From UBA1368 sp964563125 (lineage in GTDB: Bacteria > Bacillota > Syntrophomonadia > Syntrophomonadales > Syntrophomonadaceae): a DNA stretch of 21,933 nt. Both the position numbers and the translations under genes were made by a program. The notes below the pieces were generated by a model, which saw only the letters and a program-made list of their open reading frames with translations, made no database searches and was not told the origin of the DNA. Where the stretch lies: assembly GCA_964563125.1 (NCBI GenBank), contig CAZLVY010000038.1, forward strand, positions 1 to 21,933. Direction: 5' to 3'. Positions within the stretch are counted from its first letter, which is position 1; each line of letters starts with the position of its first letter. This document shows, piece by piece, positions 1-6,794 of the stretch.

Positions 1-188
1 CTATTTTTTTAAAACTTTTTTCCAATTGATTCTTGACATTTAACCGCTGGACTTAGTTAGTAATAAATCATATGTATTAATTTAAATAGAGTGGATTTAG
101 AGGATGCCGGCACAATAACTTCATTAATCTAAGAGGGATTCTGCTTGTATTACATATACTACAAGACTACAGCGGATGCAAACTCAAG
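1..188. other. Non-coding left edge
   Basis: No frame with coding character. A TTGACA (33-38) is present on the plus strand, but the hexamers 17-19 bases downstream (GTTAGT, TTAGTA, TAGTAA) are poor -10 boxes and no gene follows in that direction. No clear terminator for the SIR2 gene is visible. Confidence 0.4.
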
Positions 189-935
189 TTATTTTAACTG
201 CATAACGATTTGTTCCAAAACATCACCGGTTGTACCGGTATCAATTTTAATCTTTGCCGCATGATCCATGTAGGTTGGACCTTTGTTTATTATAACCAGG
301 TCCTGGGTAAAAGAGTCGAAAGCCCGCACGAATCCGGCCAGCGGATATACGGTCAATGATGAACCAATAACTATTAACAGCTTGGCACTTAAGATGTTTT
401 CCTGAGCATCCATGTAGTTATAAATGTTTTCCCCGAAAAGCACTACATCAGGTTTCAAAACACTGCCGCAATGGGGGCAGCGGGGAACCAGTTCATCACT
501 TTTCAGAACTGTTTCGGAAGCATAGACGGAGCGGCATTGCGGCTTCATGCAAATAAAGTTGTCGGCATTGCCATGAACAGGGATCACATTTTTACTGCCG
601 GCTTTCTGGTGCAGATTATCTATATTCTGGGTAACAATACTATGCACATAACCCTTGGCCTCCAGTTTGGCCAGGATATTGTGGGCTTTACTCGGCTCCA
701 CCTGAGAATAGACGAAATGCTTACGGTAAAATTCATAGAAACGTTCCGGATCGCGCCTGAAAGAATCAATATGAATGATCTCCATTACCCGGTCTTCACC
801 CAGCTGGCGATAAATGCCATTTTCTCCGCGAAAGTCAGGAATACCTGCTTCGGTACTGATACCGGCACCGGTTACTACTACCGTCTTTTGCGAAATGCTA
901 AGCATATCCGCAATTTTAATAATCTTACTCTGCAT
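189..935 (-). CDS. cobB: SIR2-family NAD-dependent protein deacylase
   Basis: Cytoplasmic sirtuin of 248 aa that would remove acyl groups from protein lysines using NAD+. Visible motifs in order: the NAD-binding GAGIS and PDFRG segment near the N-terminus, TQNIDNLHQKAG, the catalytic His in VHGN, a zinc site of two Cys pairs (CMKPQC and CPHC), and GSSLTVYP. Length matches bacterial class III/U sirtuins and there is no extra effector domain. The frame stays open upstream to a TTG at 959, but GGAGGT lies 6 bases before the ATG at 935, so that start is chosen. It follows the toxin gene on the same strand after an 88-base gap and may be co-transcribed with it or not. Substrates cannot be read from sequence. 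Confidence 0.93.
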   Translation of the reverse strand: MQSKIIKIADMLSISQKTVVVTGAGISTEAGIPDFRGENGIYRQLGEDRVMEIIHIDSFRRDPERFYEFYRKHFVYSQVEPSKAHNILAKLEAKGYVHSIVTQNIDNLHQKAGSKNVIPVHGNADNFICMKPQCRSVYASETVLKSDELVPRCPHCGSVLKPDVVLFGENIYNYMDAQENILSAKLLIVIGSSLTVYPLAGFVRAFDSFTQDLVIINKGPTYMDHAAKIKIDTGTTGDVLEQIVMQLK

Positions 936-1023
936 AATTACACCTCCATGTACTAACAAACAAAAAGAACGTCAGACCGTTTCCCCCCATCTGTTTCCTG
1001 TTTGAGCGTATGCCCTTCGCATT

Positions 1024-1338
1024 TTATAATTGTTCCTCCATGTTCCTGCTGCCATGCATAACACGAAGAACATGCACCGTACAATCGGACTCTCTGGCAA
1101 TGTAAAAAACAACAAAATTTCCGACCGGGAAAAATCTAAGTCCTCTGGAAAACCAAGGTTCTTTTTTATATGGCGCATGCCTGTGTGACATGGTATTCAA
1201 CTTTAAGATTTCCTGTTCAATACTATCGCACAGATTGATTGCAGTTTGTGGTTCCAATAATTCAGAAGCAACATACGTAAAAATTTCCAGCAGGTCATTT
1301 TCCGCGGCAGTCGTAATAATTATCTCGTATTGTTTCAT
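1024..1338 (-). CDS. Type II toxin, RelE/ParE family
   Basis: A 104-aa protein with the compact RelE/ParE fold signature: N-terminal amphipathic helices (residues 10-48), then the strands around RGLRFFPVGNFVVFYIA and the terminal VHVLRVMHGSRNM. The C-terminal VLRVxHGxR pattern is more like ParE-type toxins (often gyrase-directed) than ribosome-dependent RelE, but the target is not certain from sequence. The start ATG overlaps the antitoxin stop codon in an ATGA junction (1335-1338), the usual arrangement for translational coupling in antitoxin-toxin operons. No internal stop or frameshift, so the toxin looks intact. Confidence 0.88.
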   Translation of the reverse strand: MKQYEIIITTAAENDLLEIFTYVASELLEPQTAINLCDSIEQEILKLNTMSHRHAPYKKEPWFSRGLRFFPVGNFVVFYIARESDCTVHVLRVMHGSRNMEEQL

Positions 1339-1640
1339 GGATTCAGCCTTTTTCTGATGTTTGAAAATGTTTCTTCTGCAGAACGAGCATTACCTGCCAA
1401 ATAGTCAACATAGCCTTTTTCCAGCTCTGTATTAAACTCTGCCTCCGTCATGATATCGACGGATTTAATTTTAGTTGGGGCTAATTTTATTTCAAAAGGT
1501 ATTGCCTGATTAATTACCACTTGTCTTAAGAAAAGTCCCACAGCATTTGACATTGAGATACCCAGACTTTCAAGCACCTTTTCCGCCTTTTCTTTTACAT
1601 CTGGTTCAATTCGCACATAAAGATTCGATGATTTGACCAT
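1335..1640 (-). CDS. Antitoxin, RelB/DinJ family
   Basis: A 101-aa antitoxin. Its N-terminal half (SNLYVRIEPDVKEKAEKVLE, then LGISMSNAVGLFLRQVV) is the ribbon-helix-helix DNA-binding pattern of the RelB/DinJ family: a short strand followed by two helices. The C-terminal half is charged and likely wraps the toxin. The open frame extends to a GTG at 1649, but the ATG at 1640 has a GGAAG site 8 bases upstream, so it is preferred. The ribbon-helix-helix domain suggests the pair represses its own promoter; an inverted repeat lies in the promoter region (1673-1701). First gene of the pair and coupled to the toxin by a 4-base overlap. Confidence 0.88.
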   Translation of the reverse strand: MVKSSNLYVRIEPDVKEKAEKVLESLGISMSNAVGLFLRQVVINQAIPFEIKLAPTKIKSVDIMTEAEFNTELEKGYVDYLAGNARSAEETFSNIRKRLNP

Positions 1641-1664
1641 AAAAATCACTTCCTTTCCTTTACT

Positions 1665-1701
1665 ATTATAGGCTATTGTGCTTACATATGCTATGCAATA
1701 G
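1665..1701 (-). promoter_or_regulatory. Candidate promoter and operator of the toxin-antitoxin pair
   Basis: Read on the minus strand, a perfect TATAAT -10 box lies at 1670-1665, 25 bases upstream of the antitoxin ATG. Just upstream is an inverted repeat CTATTG...CAATAG (1673-1678 and 1696-1701, 17-base spacer) with a further partial dyad around CATATG at its centre. No good -35 hexamer is visible at 17 bases. The dyad position fits autorepression by the ribbon-helix-helix antitoxin. Function is inferred. Confidence 0.45.
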
Positions 1702-1908
1702 TTGATTTATGAAATCCATATTTGATTTTGATATGATTAACCCCCCTCGTAAGGATGTCTTAAAAACTGCTGCTCCCAGGAACGGTCTGGTTTAGCGTTA
1801 GATTTCTATATATACTCGCAGGTTTTCTGCCGAAAAGTTCCGTATGATTGAACCAACAAGGAATGTAAATGATATAAAGCCGCGGAGATTGATAATGTAT
1901 TGACGATT

Positions 1909-2148
1909 ATGAATACCACCGCTATGAGCAGAGGATACCGTTTCCAAACCGAACTGGCCCTCCATGACAGGCAGGAGCAGCGCACTGCTGCCGGGGTGGT
2001 GCAAAATGAACTCGTGTATAATATAAGGCCGGGGCTGAAGTTAAACTATGTCCATCTCAAATCAAGGGTAACCCCGGATGAGCAGTACTATTTTGAAAAT
2101 GGCGTTTATGTTCGGACCTGGGCCTGGGACTACAGCCAGGCAACGTAA
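1909..2148 (+). pseudogene. Unrecognised short reading frame, possible gene remnant
   Basis: A 79-codon frame whose translation (it includes QNELVYNIRPGLKLNYVHLK and YYFENGVYVRTWAWDY) has balanced, protein-like composition with aromatic-rich alternating strands, but I do not recognise the family. The ATG at 1909 and the next at 1924 have no ribosome-binding site, and the open frame continues back only to a stop at 1870. It may be the 3' end of a decayed gene rather than an expressed protein. Lying between the toxin-antitoxin pair and the efflux pump, the whole 1641-2267 stretch otherwise holds only promoter-like sites. Confidence 0.3.
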
Positions 2149-2200
2149 ATTGCTTCGAGACAACCATAAATAATTTCTGTTCTATTTGTTAAAACAGTAG

Positions 2201-2229
2201 TATACTATTAATGTTGACCATCCGGTCAA
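2201..2229 (+). promoter_or_regulatory. Candidate promoter with palindromic operator before the MATE gene
   Basis: TATACT at 2201-2206 is a plausible -10 box (the -35 at 17 bases, TGTTCT, is poor). Directly downstream, where transcription would start, is a perfect palindrome TTGACC-ATCC-GGTCAA (2214-2229). TetR-family repressors of efflux pumps commonly bind dyads of this kind over the start site. No TetR gene is in the window. The short T-run after it makes a weak terminator an alternative reading. Confidence 0.4.
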
Positions 2230-2267
2230 TTTTTTTAAGTAATTATTGAAATCTGGTGAAATTATTT

Positions 2268-3647
2268 ATGGATCGCTCAGAGTCCATGGGGAAGCAGAGT
2301 ATAGGCCGCCTCCTGTGGACATTTTCTTTACCGGCGATCGTCGGTATGGTAGTGAATGCCCTATATAACATAGTCGCCCGTATATTTGTAGGCCGGGGAG
2401 TTGGTTCTCTGGCACTTGCAGCTACGGCAGTGGCTCTGCCGGTTATGACCATCATCATGGCCTTATCAATTTTGATCGGAGTCGGTGCCACCGCTTTGAT
2501 CTCTATCCGTTTAGGAGAAAAAAAGAAAGACCAGGCTGAATTAGTGGCAGGCAATGCTATGGTGTTACTGGTTCTATTGCCGGCAATTTTAGCAGTCATC
2601 TTTTTTATTTTTTCCGAACCGATTTTAACTGCTTTAGGCTCCAGCCCGGCAGTATATCCTTATGCCCGTGATTATCTGACTATCATCATGGCAGGGTCCT
2701 TTATCACCTCATTCAGCATGGGGGCCAACAATTTTATCCGGGCGGAAGGAAATCCGCGTATGTCCATGTATACGCAAATCTTAGGCGGTCTGGTCAATGT
2801 TGTATTGAATTATGTATTCATATTCCAATTCGGCTGGGGCATAAAAGGTTCAGCTATTGCTTCAGTGATTGCCCAAACAGTAGCCGCCGTCTGGGTATTA
2901 AGCTATTTTGTCTCCGGGCGCAGTCTGGTCAAAATATATTTGAAAAACCTAAAGCCTCAGCTTCCTATCGTTTTAAGCATTATGGCGATTGGATTTGCCC
3001 CGTCAGCGATGCAGCTGGCCAGCAGCGTGCAGCAGGTGATACTGAATAAAGCCCTGATGGAATACGGGGGGGATATGGCCCTTTCCGCCATCGGTATCAT
3101 GATGAGCCTGGGAATGCTGCTCTTTATGCCCATATTGGGAATAAATCAAGGGGCCCAGCCCCTCATCGGCTTTAATTATGGGGCCCGCCAATATGAGCGG
3201 GTGATTGAGACCTGGAAGAAAGCAGTCCTGGTAGCAACCTGTATTGCAGTGGCTGGATTCATCGTTGTTCGTTTATGGGCAGTTCCCATGGCAGCATTAT
3301 TCAGCGAAGGAGATATAGCATTAACCAATCTAACCTCCCATGCCTTGCGTATATTCTTTGCAGCATTTCCGGTGGTAGGCCTTCAGGTCATAGGTGCGAC
3401 CTATTTCCAGGCGGTGGGAAAACCGATTCAAGCAGCCATTTTGAGTTTATCCCGCCAGGTGCTGTTATTCATACCTTTATTGCTCATCCTGCCTAATTAT
3501 TGGGGAATTGAGGGTGTATGGAGAACGGCGCCTATATCTGACTGCCTGGCTGTTATATTGACGACAGTATTTGTCCTGGTAGAATTGAAAAAACTAAAGG
3601 CGCAAGCAGCAACTGAAAGATCAGGTGAAGTGCCGGATAATTCGTAA
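2268..3647 (+). CDS. MATE-family multidrug efflux transporter
   Basis: A 459-aa integral membrane protein with about 12 hydrophobic segments in two similar halves, typical of multidrug and toxic compound extrusion (MATE) antiporters that use Na+ or H+ gradients. Family hallmarks are FSLPAIVGMVVNALYNIVAR in TM1 (compare the usual P-x-I-x-x-x-L-x-x-x-L-Y-N pattern), GANNFIRAEGNPRMSM between TM4 and TM5, and NQGAQPLIGFNYGAR in the second half. Overall closest in feel to the MepA/NorM-like group. The frame is open from a GTG at 2256, but ATG at 2268 has GGTGA 8 bases upstream. It is monocistronic: promoter and operator candidate precede it, and a hairpin separates it from the convergent cytochrome operon. 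Substrate unknown. Confidence 0.92.
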   Translation: MDRSESMGKQSIGRLLWTFSLPAIVGMVVNALYNIVARIFVGRGVGSLALAATAVALPVMTIIMALSILIGVGATALISIRLGEKKKDQAELVAGNAMVLLVLLPAILAVIFFIFSEPILTALGSSPAVYPYARDYLTIIMAGSFITSFSMGANNFIRAEGNPRMSMYTQILGGLVNVVLNYVFIFQFGWGIKGSAIASVIAQTVAAVWVLSYFVSGRSLVKIYLKNLKPQLPIVLSIMAIGFAPSAMQLASSVQQVILNKALMEYGGDMALSAIGIMMSLGMLLFMPILGINQGAQPLIGFNYGARQYERVIETWKKAVLVATCIAVAGFIVVRLWAVPMAALFSEGDIALTNLTSHALRIFFAAFPVVGLQVIGATYFQAVGKPIQAAILSLSRQVLLFIPLLLILPNYWGIEGVWRTAPISDCLAVILTTVFVLVELKKLKAQAATERSGEVPDNS

Positions 3648-3672
3648 AAAAAGAGAGTACGCAGTATAAAAA

Positions 3673-3731
3673 GATATGCTCCCCCATAAGGAACAGGGTT
3701 TGATTCCTGTCCCTATATAGGGGAGCATATC
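3673..3731 (-). terminator. Long hairpin between the MATE gene and the cytochrome operon
   Basis: Two perfect 12-base arms, GATATGCTCCCC (3673-3684) and GGGGAGCATATC (3720-3731), enclose 35 bases that can form a further small hairpin. On the minus strand the right arm, loop and left arm are followed directly by TTTTTATA, so it is a good intrinsic terminator for the tatA end of the minus operon. On the plus strand there is no T-run, but it may still slow read-through from the pump gene. Confidence 0.7.
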
Positions 3732-3755
3732 ACATTGTTTAACGTTTAACTTCTT

Positions 3756-3929
3756 TTAAGATAATTTATCATCTTCTTCGTCATCAGCTTTGGCACTTCT
3801 GAAATTCTTAATAGCTTTTCCCATAGATTCTGCTACTTTGGGCAGTTTGCCAGGTCCCATTATAATTAGAACAATAATAAGAATAAAGCCTAATTCCCAG
3901 GGGCCAAAGTTACCAATTAATCCAAACAC
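3756..3929 (-). CDS. tatA: Sec-independent protein translocase subunit TatA
   Basis: A 57-aa protein with the TatA architecture: a short outer N-terminus, the NFGPWELG motif at residues 7-14, one hydrophobic helix (about 12-24), the hinge GPGKLPK, an amphipathic helix (residues 31-46, SMGKAIKNFR), and an acidic lysine-rich tail. TatA oligomers form the pore for folded Tat substrates. Two starts are possible in frame: ATG at 3935, only 2 bases after GGAGG, and GTG at 3929, 8 bases after it; the GTG is better spaced. It is last in the cytochrome operon, 57 bases after the ccsA stop, and just across from a gene with a Tat signal, so it probably serves export of that reductase. No tatC is in the window. 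Confidence 0.88.
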   Translation of the reverse strand: MFGLIGNFGPWELGFILIIVLIIMGPGKLPKVAESMGKAIKNFRSAKADDEEDDKLS

Positions 3930-3986
3930 GGGCATTCCCTCCTTTTACCAGAATAACGCATATATAAATCTTAAATACCATCCAGT

Positions 3987-4766
3987 CTAAGCATAGCTGT
4001 GCAGTCCGGGCAGCAGGTAGTTTACCCCAAAGAAAGTAAACAGAACCAGTACAAAGCCAGCTATAACAAGTATACGGGCATTGTTGCCCCGCCAGCCTTT
4101 CTGGCGGTGAAGATGCAGATATATTGCATAGATAATCCAGGTAACTAATGCCCAGGTTTCCTTGGGATCCCATGTCCAGTAACTGCCCCACACCTGTTCA
4201 GCCCAGATAGCTCCCAGAACGATTGATAAAGACAACATGGCAAACCCCATGGCAATTATTTTATAAATTGAAGTATCTTTTGTCGAAACTTCATTCCTCA
4301 ACTGTATTATAGCAAGTCCGGCTGCCAAAGTAAAAGCACTATAAGCAGCTGTGGCTGTAATAACATGAACAGTTAGCCACGGACTTTTCAAGGCCGGCAT
4401 AAGCGGCATGGATTTTCCAATCTGCTGAGACATTAAAAGAAATATAGTCACTATAAGCAGAGCATTCATCAGCATTACTACGCCACCGGCATTCTTTTTA
4501 TCACTTTTTATTTCATAAATTATATACATTAAAACAGTTATGCAAGCAAAACTTAGCAAAAATTCATAGCCATTAGCCAGAGGCAGTCTGCCGCTAAGGG
4601 ATATCCGGCTGATTAAGGCAAGCAGATTGGCAATAAATCCGGCTACTGAAAACCAAAAGGCGATTTTAAGAAATAAATCTTTACGATATCCTATAAAATA
4701 ACAAACAGCAGCAGCGGTATAAAAAAACAAAACCAAATAAACTAATAGGTGTTCAGTTGAAGTCAT
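3987..4766 (-). CDS. ccsA: Cytochrome c biogenesis protein CcsA/ResC (heme handling)
   Basis: A 259-aa membrane protein with about 8 hydrophobic segments. It carries the tryptophan-rich WWD heme-binding signature (WGSYWTWDPKETWALVTW, residues 193-210) and conserved histidines at 134 (WLTVHV), about 218-220 and 256 (GLHSYA) that ligate heme in this family. With ResB it forms the System II cytochrome c synthase, which moves heme outward and attaches it to CxxCH motifs. GGAGG lies within the end of resB and 12 bases before the ATG, with 7 bases between the genes. The client is almost certainly the five-heme cytochrome two genes upstream. Intact, normal length for the Gram-positive protein. Confidence 0.95.
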   Translation of the reverse strand: MTSTEHLLVYLVLFFYTAAAVCYFIGYRKDLFLKIAFWFSVAGFIANLLALISRISLSGRLPLANGYEFLLSFACITVLMYIIYEIKSDKKNAGGVVMLMNALLIVTIFLLMSQQIGKSMPLMPALKSPWLTVHVITATAAYSAFTLAAGLAIIQLRNEVSTKDTSIYKIIAMGFAMLSLSIVLGAIWAEQVWGSYWTWDPKETWALVTWIIYAIYLHLHRQKGWRGNNARILVIAGFVLVLFTFFGVNYLLPGLHSYA

Positions 4767-4773
4767 ATATTTA

Positions 4774-5745
4774 TTACACCTCCTTTTTGCGACTGGGACC
4801 GAATAAAACTACACAAACTCCCAGCATCAGTAAAAGCCCGCCGGCAGTTACCAGCGGCAGACCGGGGTCTGACTTTATAGTTAAGATAGTAAAAGGGCGT
4901 ACCTTTTGAAAACTAACAAAGACATTTTCATCTATATTTATCCGCTCATCAAAAGGCGCTGCACCTACTCCCAGTAATTCAGTACCATTATAAACAGAAT
5001 AAACAACTCTGGGATTAACAGGTTCAACAGACTTGGATTCCAGTCCCAAACCCGAATCAAAATGGGGAATATACTTAAAAATCTTTACAGTTCTTTTAGT
5101 AGCAGTGAACTGAACAAAATCGCCATCCTTGGCTAGAGTGGTTTTCTGTTCAGCATCTCCATCCTCAATCAGTACATCGACCAGGTAACCATAACTGTTT
5201 TGATAAGCTTTTATTCCTTGGTAACTTAAAGGATAATTAACACTAATGGTTTGTTTTATAGCAGCTTTTCCCGGCTCAGATACTTCCAGATCTGAATAAT
5301 ACTGTGAAGGGGAGCCATCATCATTAAACTCAATAGTAAATTTATTTAGCTGCAGCGAAAATGGTTTATCTGTCGGAATAACTTTATTAATATTTACCGT
5401 ATCGCCTTCCATAATGCTGAGTAGAGCAGTATGCCCCAGGTAGGAATAAAGACTGGCGCCAATAAGGATGAAAACTATACCGGCATGCAGCATTAGAAGG
5501 CCGATACTTCTAAGCAACAGATGCCAGTTTTTACTAATTTGTACTCTTCGTTTTAAAAATCGGTTGAGACTGTTAATTGTGCATAAAGTCATATTGACAA
5601 AAAGGCACAACAACAAAAGCCGGAAAGGTATAGTTTGAAAAAAATTTTCCGGCCATAAACTGGAACCAATGGCCGATGCTATGCCGATTAAAGCTAATAG
5701 CACCAGACCGGTAGTCATAGATGAAATAAAATTATATAAGCGCAT
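4774..5745 (-). CDS. resB: Cytochrome c biogenesis protein ResB
   Basis: A 323-aa System II partner of CcsA. Order of parts: TM1 (about residues 10-28), TM2 (40-57), TM3 (80-100), a large outward-facing beta-rich domain (about 105-295) beginning SYLGHTALLSIMEGD and containing the FTIEFNDDGSPSQYYSDLEV stretch, and a final TM (about 298-315) before GPSRKKEV. It is shorter than many ResB proteins but has all four helices. It chaperones apocytochrome and helps keep heme reduced. GGAG stands 7 bases before ATG. It begins 28 bases after the cytochrome gene, so cytochrome and maturation genes are one transcript. Confidence 0.93.
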   Translation of the reverse strand: MRLYNFISSMTTGLVLLALIGIASAIGSSLWPENFFQTIPFRLLLLCLFVNMTLCTINSLNRFLKRRVQISKNWHLLLRSIGLLMLHAGIVFILIGASLYSYLGHTALLSIMEGDTVNINKVIPTDKPFSLQLNKFTIEFNDDGSPSQYYSDLEVSEPGKAAIKQTISVNYPLSYQGIKAYQNSYGYLVDVLIEDGDAEQKTTLAKDGDFVQFTATKRTVKIFKYIPHFDSGLGLESKSVEPVNPRVVYSVYNGTELLGVGAAPFDERINIDENVFVSFQKVRPFTILTIKSDPGLPLVTAGGLLLMLGVCVVLFGPSRKKEV

Positions 5746-5773
5746 TCAACATCTCCGGAGTTTTATTTATCTA

Positions 5774-6331
5774 TTAAACGTCCCAGCTTTCATCCAGTTC
5801 GTCTATCCAATCGAATATATGACAATCTGCACACATGGGAGTAGATTTATCATGCATACTGTGGCATAAATTGCAATCCTGCTCACCATGATGGGAATCA
5901 TGCGGGTTGGATTCTTCAAAATTAGTAGCTGCTTTTATCTCTTCCCAGCTGGTCCCCTCACCGTCTTCAGAGTGGCAATCGAGACAAACAGCACGATCCC
6001 CGGGAGGACCTTCCAAAGGCATGGTGTAATTGCCGGTAATGAAGTTTAAACCTTCCATCGCTTTTTCCGGAATAGTACGGTGATGACATTCCAGACATTC
6101 CACTTCTTCCTGGGCATGTTTATTGTCTAAAAGAGCACCTTCATTCCAGGATTCATAATAAGGCCTTATAATATGACAGGTTCCGCAAAAAGCAGGATTT
6201 TCACTGGCTTTCAGCAAACCGCCCGCGGTTATTCCGCCTAAAACTATTCCCACACCTATCACTATAGATATTACTTTCTTGTTTAGATATTTTTCCTTAA
6301 AACTTTTGCGCTCAGTAGATTTATTATTCAT
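5774..6331 (-). CDS. Membrane-anchored pentaheme c-type cytochrome, NapC/NirT (NrfH)-like
   Basis: A 185-aa cytochrome: a basic N-terminus, one membrane anchor (about residues 20-40), then five CxxCH heme sites at Cys 49 (CGTCH), 79 (CLECH), 116 (CLDCH), 153 (CNLCH) and 167 (CADCH). The anchor plus first heme (ENPAFCGTCHIIRPYYESW) is the NapC/NirT quinol-dehydrogenase pattern; most NrfH/CymA-type members have four hemes, so the fifth is notable. Expected role: take electrons from membrane quinol and pass them to an extracytoplasmic reductase. AGGAGG lies 6 bases before ATG. It heads the operon with resB, ccsA and tatA, and is divergent from the Tat lipoprotein flavoprotein, its likely partner. 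Confidence 0.93.
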   Translation of the reverse strand: MNNKSTERKSFKEKYLNKKVISIVIGVGIVLGGITAGGLLKASENPAFCGTCHIIRPYYESWNEGALLDNKHAQEEVECLECHHRTIPEKAMEGLNFITGNYTMPLEGPPGDRAVCLDCHSEDGEGTSWEEIKAATNFEESNPHDSHHGEQDCNLCHSMHDKSTPMCADCHIFDWIDELDESWDV

Positions 6332-6794
6332 CGTATCCCTCCTAAAAATTCATATATAGTTTTTGTGATTGGCGCTAGGCTTATTAATTCGGCTGATTTT
6401 CATTATAATGCTTCAAAAACATATAAAAAAGCAAGAGTTTATTCCATTTTAGACATAAAAGGCAAATCTGTCTTTAGAGTATTATACAGTAATTATTGTT
6501 TGCTTTTGGAGATAAAATACCAAACCGGAGCACGATAATATATATTTAGCTTTTGGAATCTCTTACAGTGTTTGTCTGTAAGTTTCGTAAAGGGCTCCAA
6601 TGTAAATTTTATTATGTATGATATACTGAATTTACAATGATATTATAATATTAACTTAAAAAATTGTATTATATGTCGCATTTACCATTAACTGTTTGAC
6701 CAATGAATATTAAAAAGTATCTAATATTAGTCGTTTCAAAATTGAATCGGCGATTAATTAAGTTTTATTGTTGAAAAGTGAAAGGGGAGAGATT
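6332..6794. promoter_or_regulatory. 463-base divergent regulatory region between cytochrome operon and flavin reductase
   Basis: AT-rich, with no coding frame. It contains three inverted repeats: CTTACAG-N7-CTGTAAG (6562-6582, perfect), TGTAAATT-N20-AATTTACA (6601-6636, perfect, enclosing GTAT-GAT-ATAC), and AATATTA-N9-TAATATT (6706-6728, AT-rich, weaker). A candidate plus-strand promoter is TTGACC (6696-6701) with TATCTA at 16 bases (6718-6723), a weak match. I searched both strands for GG-N10-GC sigma-54 spacing and found none, so these two transcripts are probably not sigma-54 dependent directly. Confidence 0.55.

Noticed and set aside
471..956. 161-codon plus-strand open frame opposite the SIR2 gene
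   Set aside because: It overlaps the SIR2 gene entirely and has no family features; a shadow frame.
189..1640. SIR2 gene beside a toxin-antitoxin pair as an anti-phage SIR2 defence system
   Set aside because: The SIR2 protein is a plain 248-aa zinc-containing deacetylase with no effector or sensor domain, and the toxin pair is complete by itself with its own coupling.
6431..6445. Near sigma-54 promoter on the minus strand toward the cytochrome operon
   Set aside because: TGGAAT...TTGC is present, but GG and GC are 11 rather than 10 bases apart, and spacing in -24/-12 promoters is strict.
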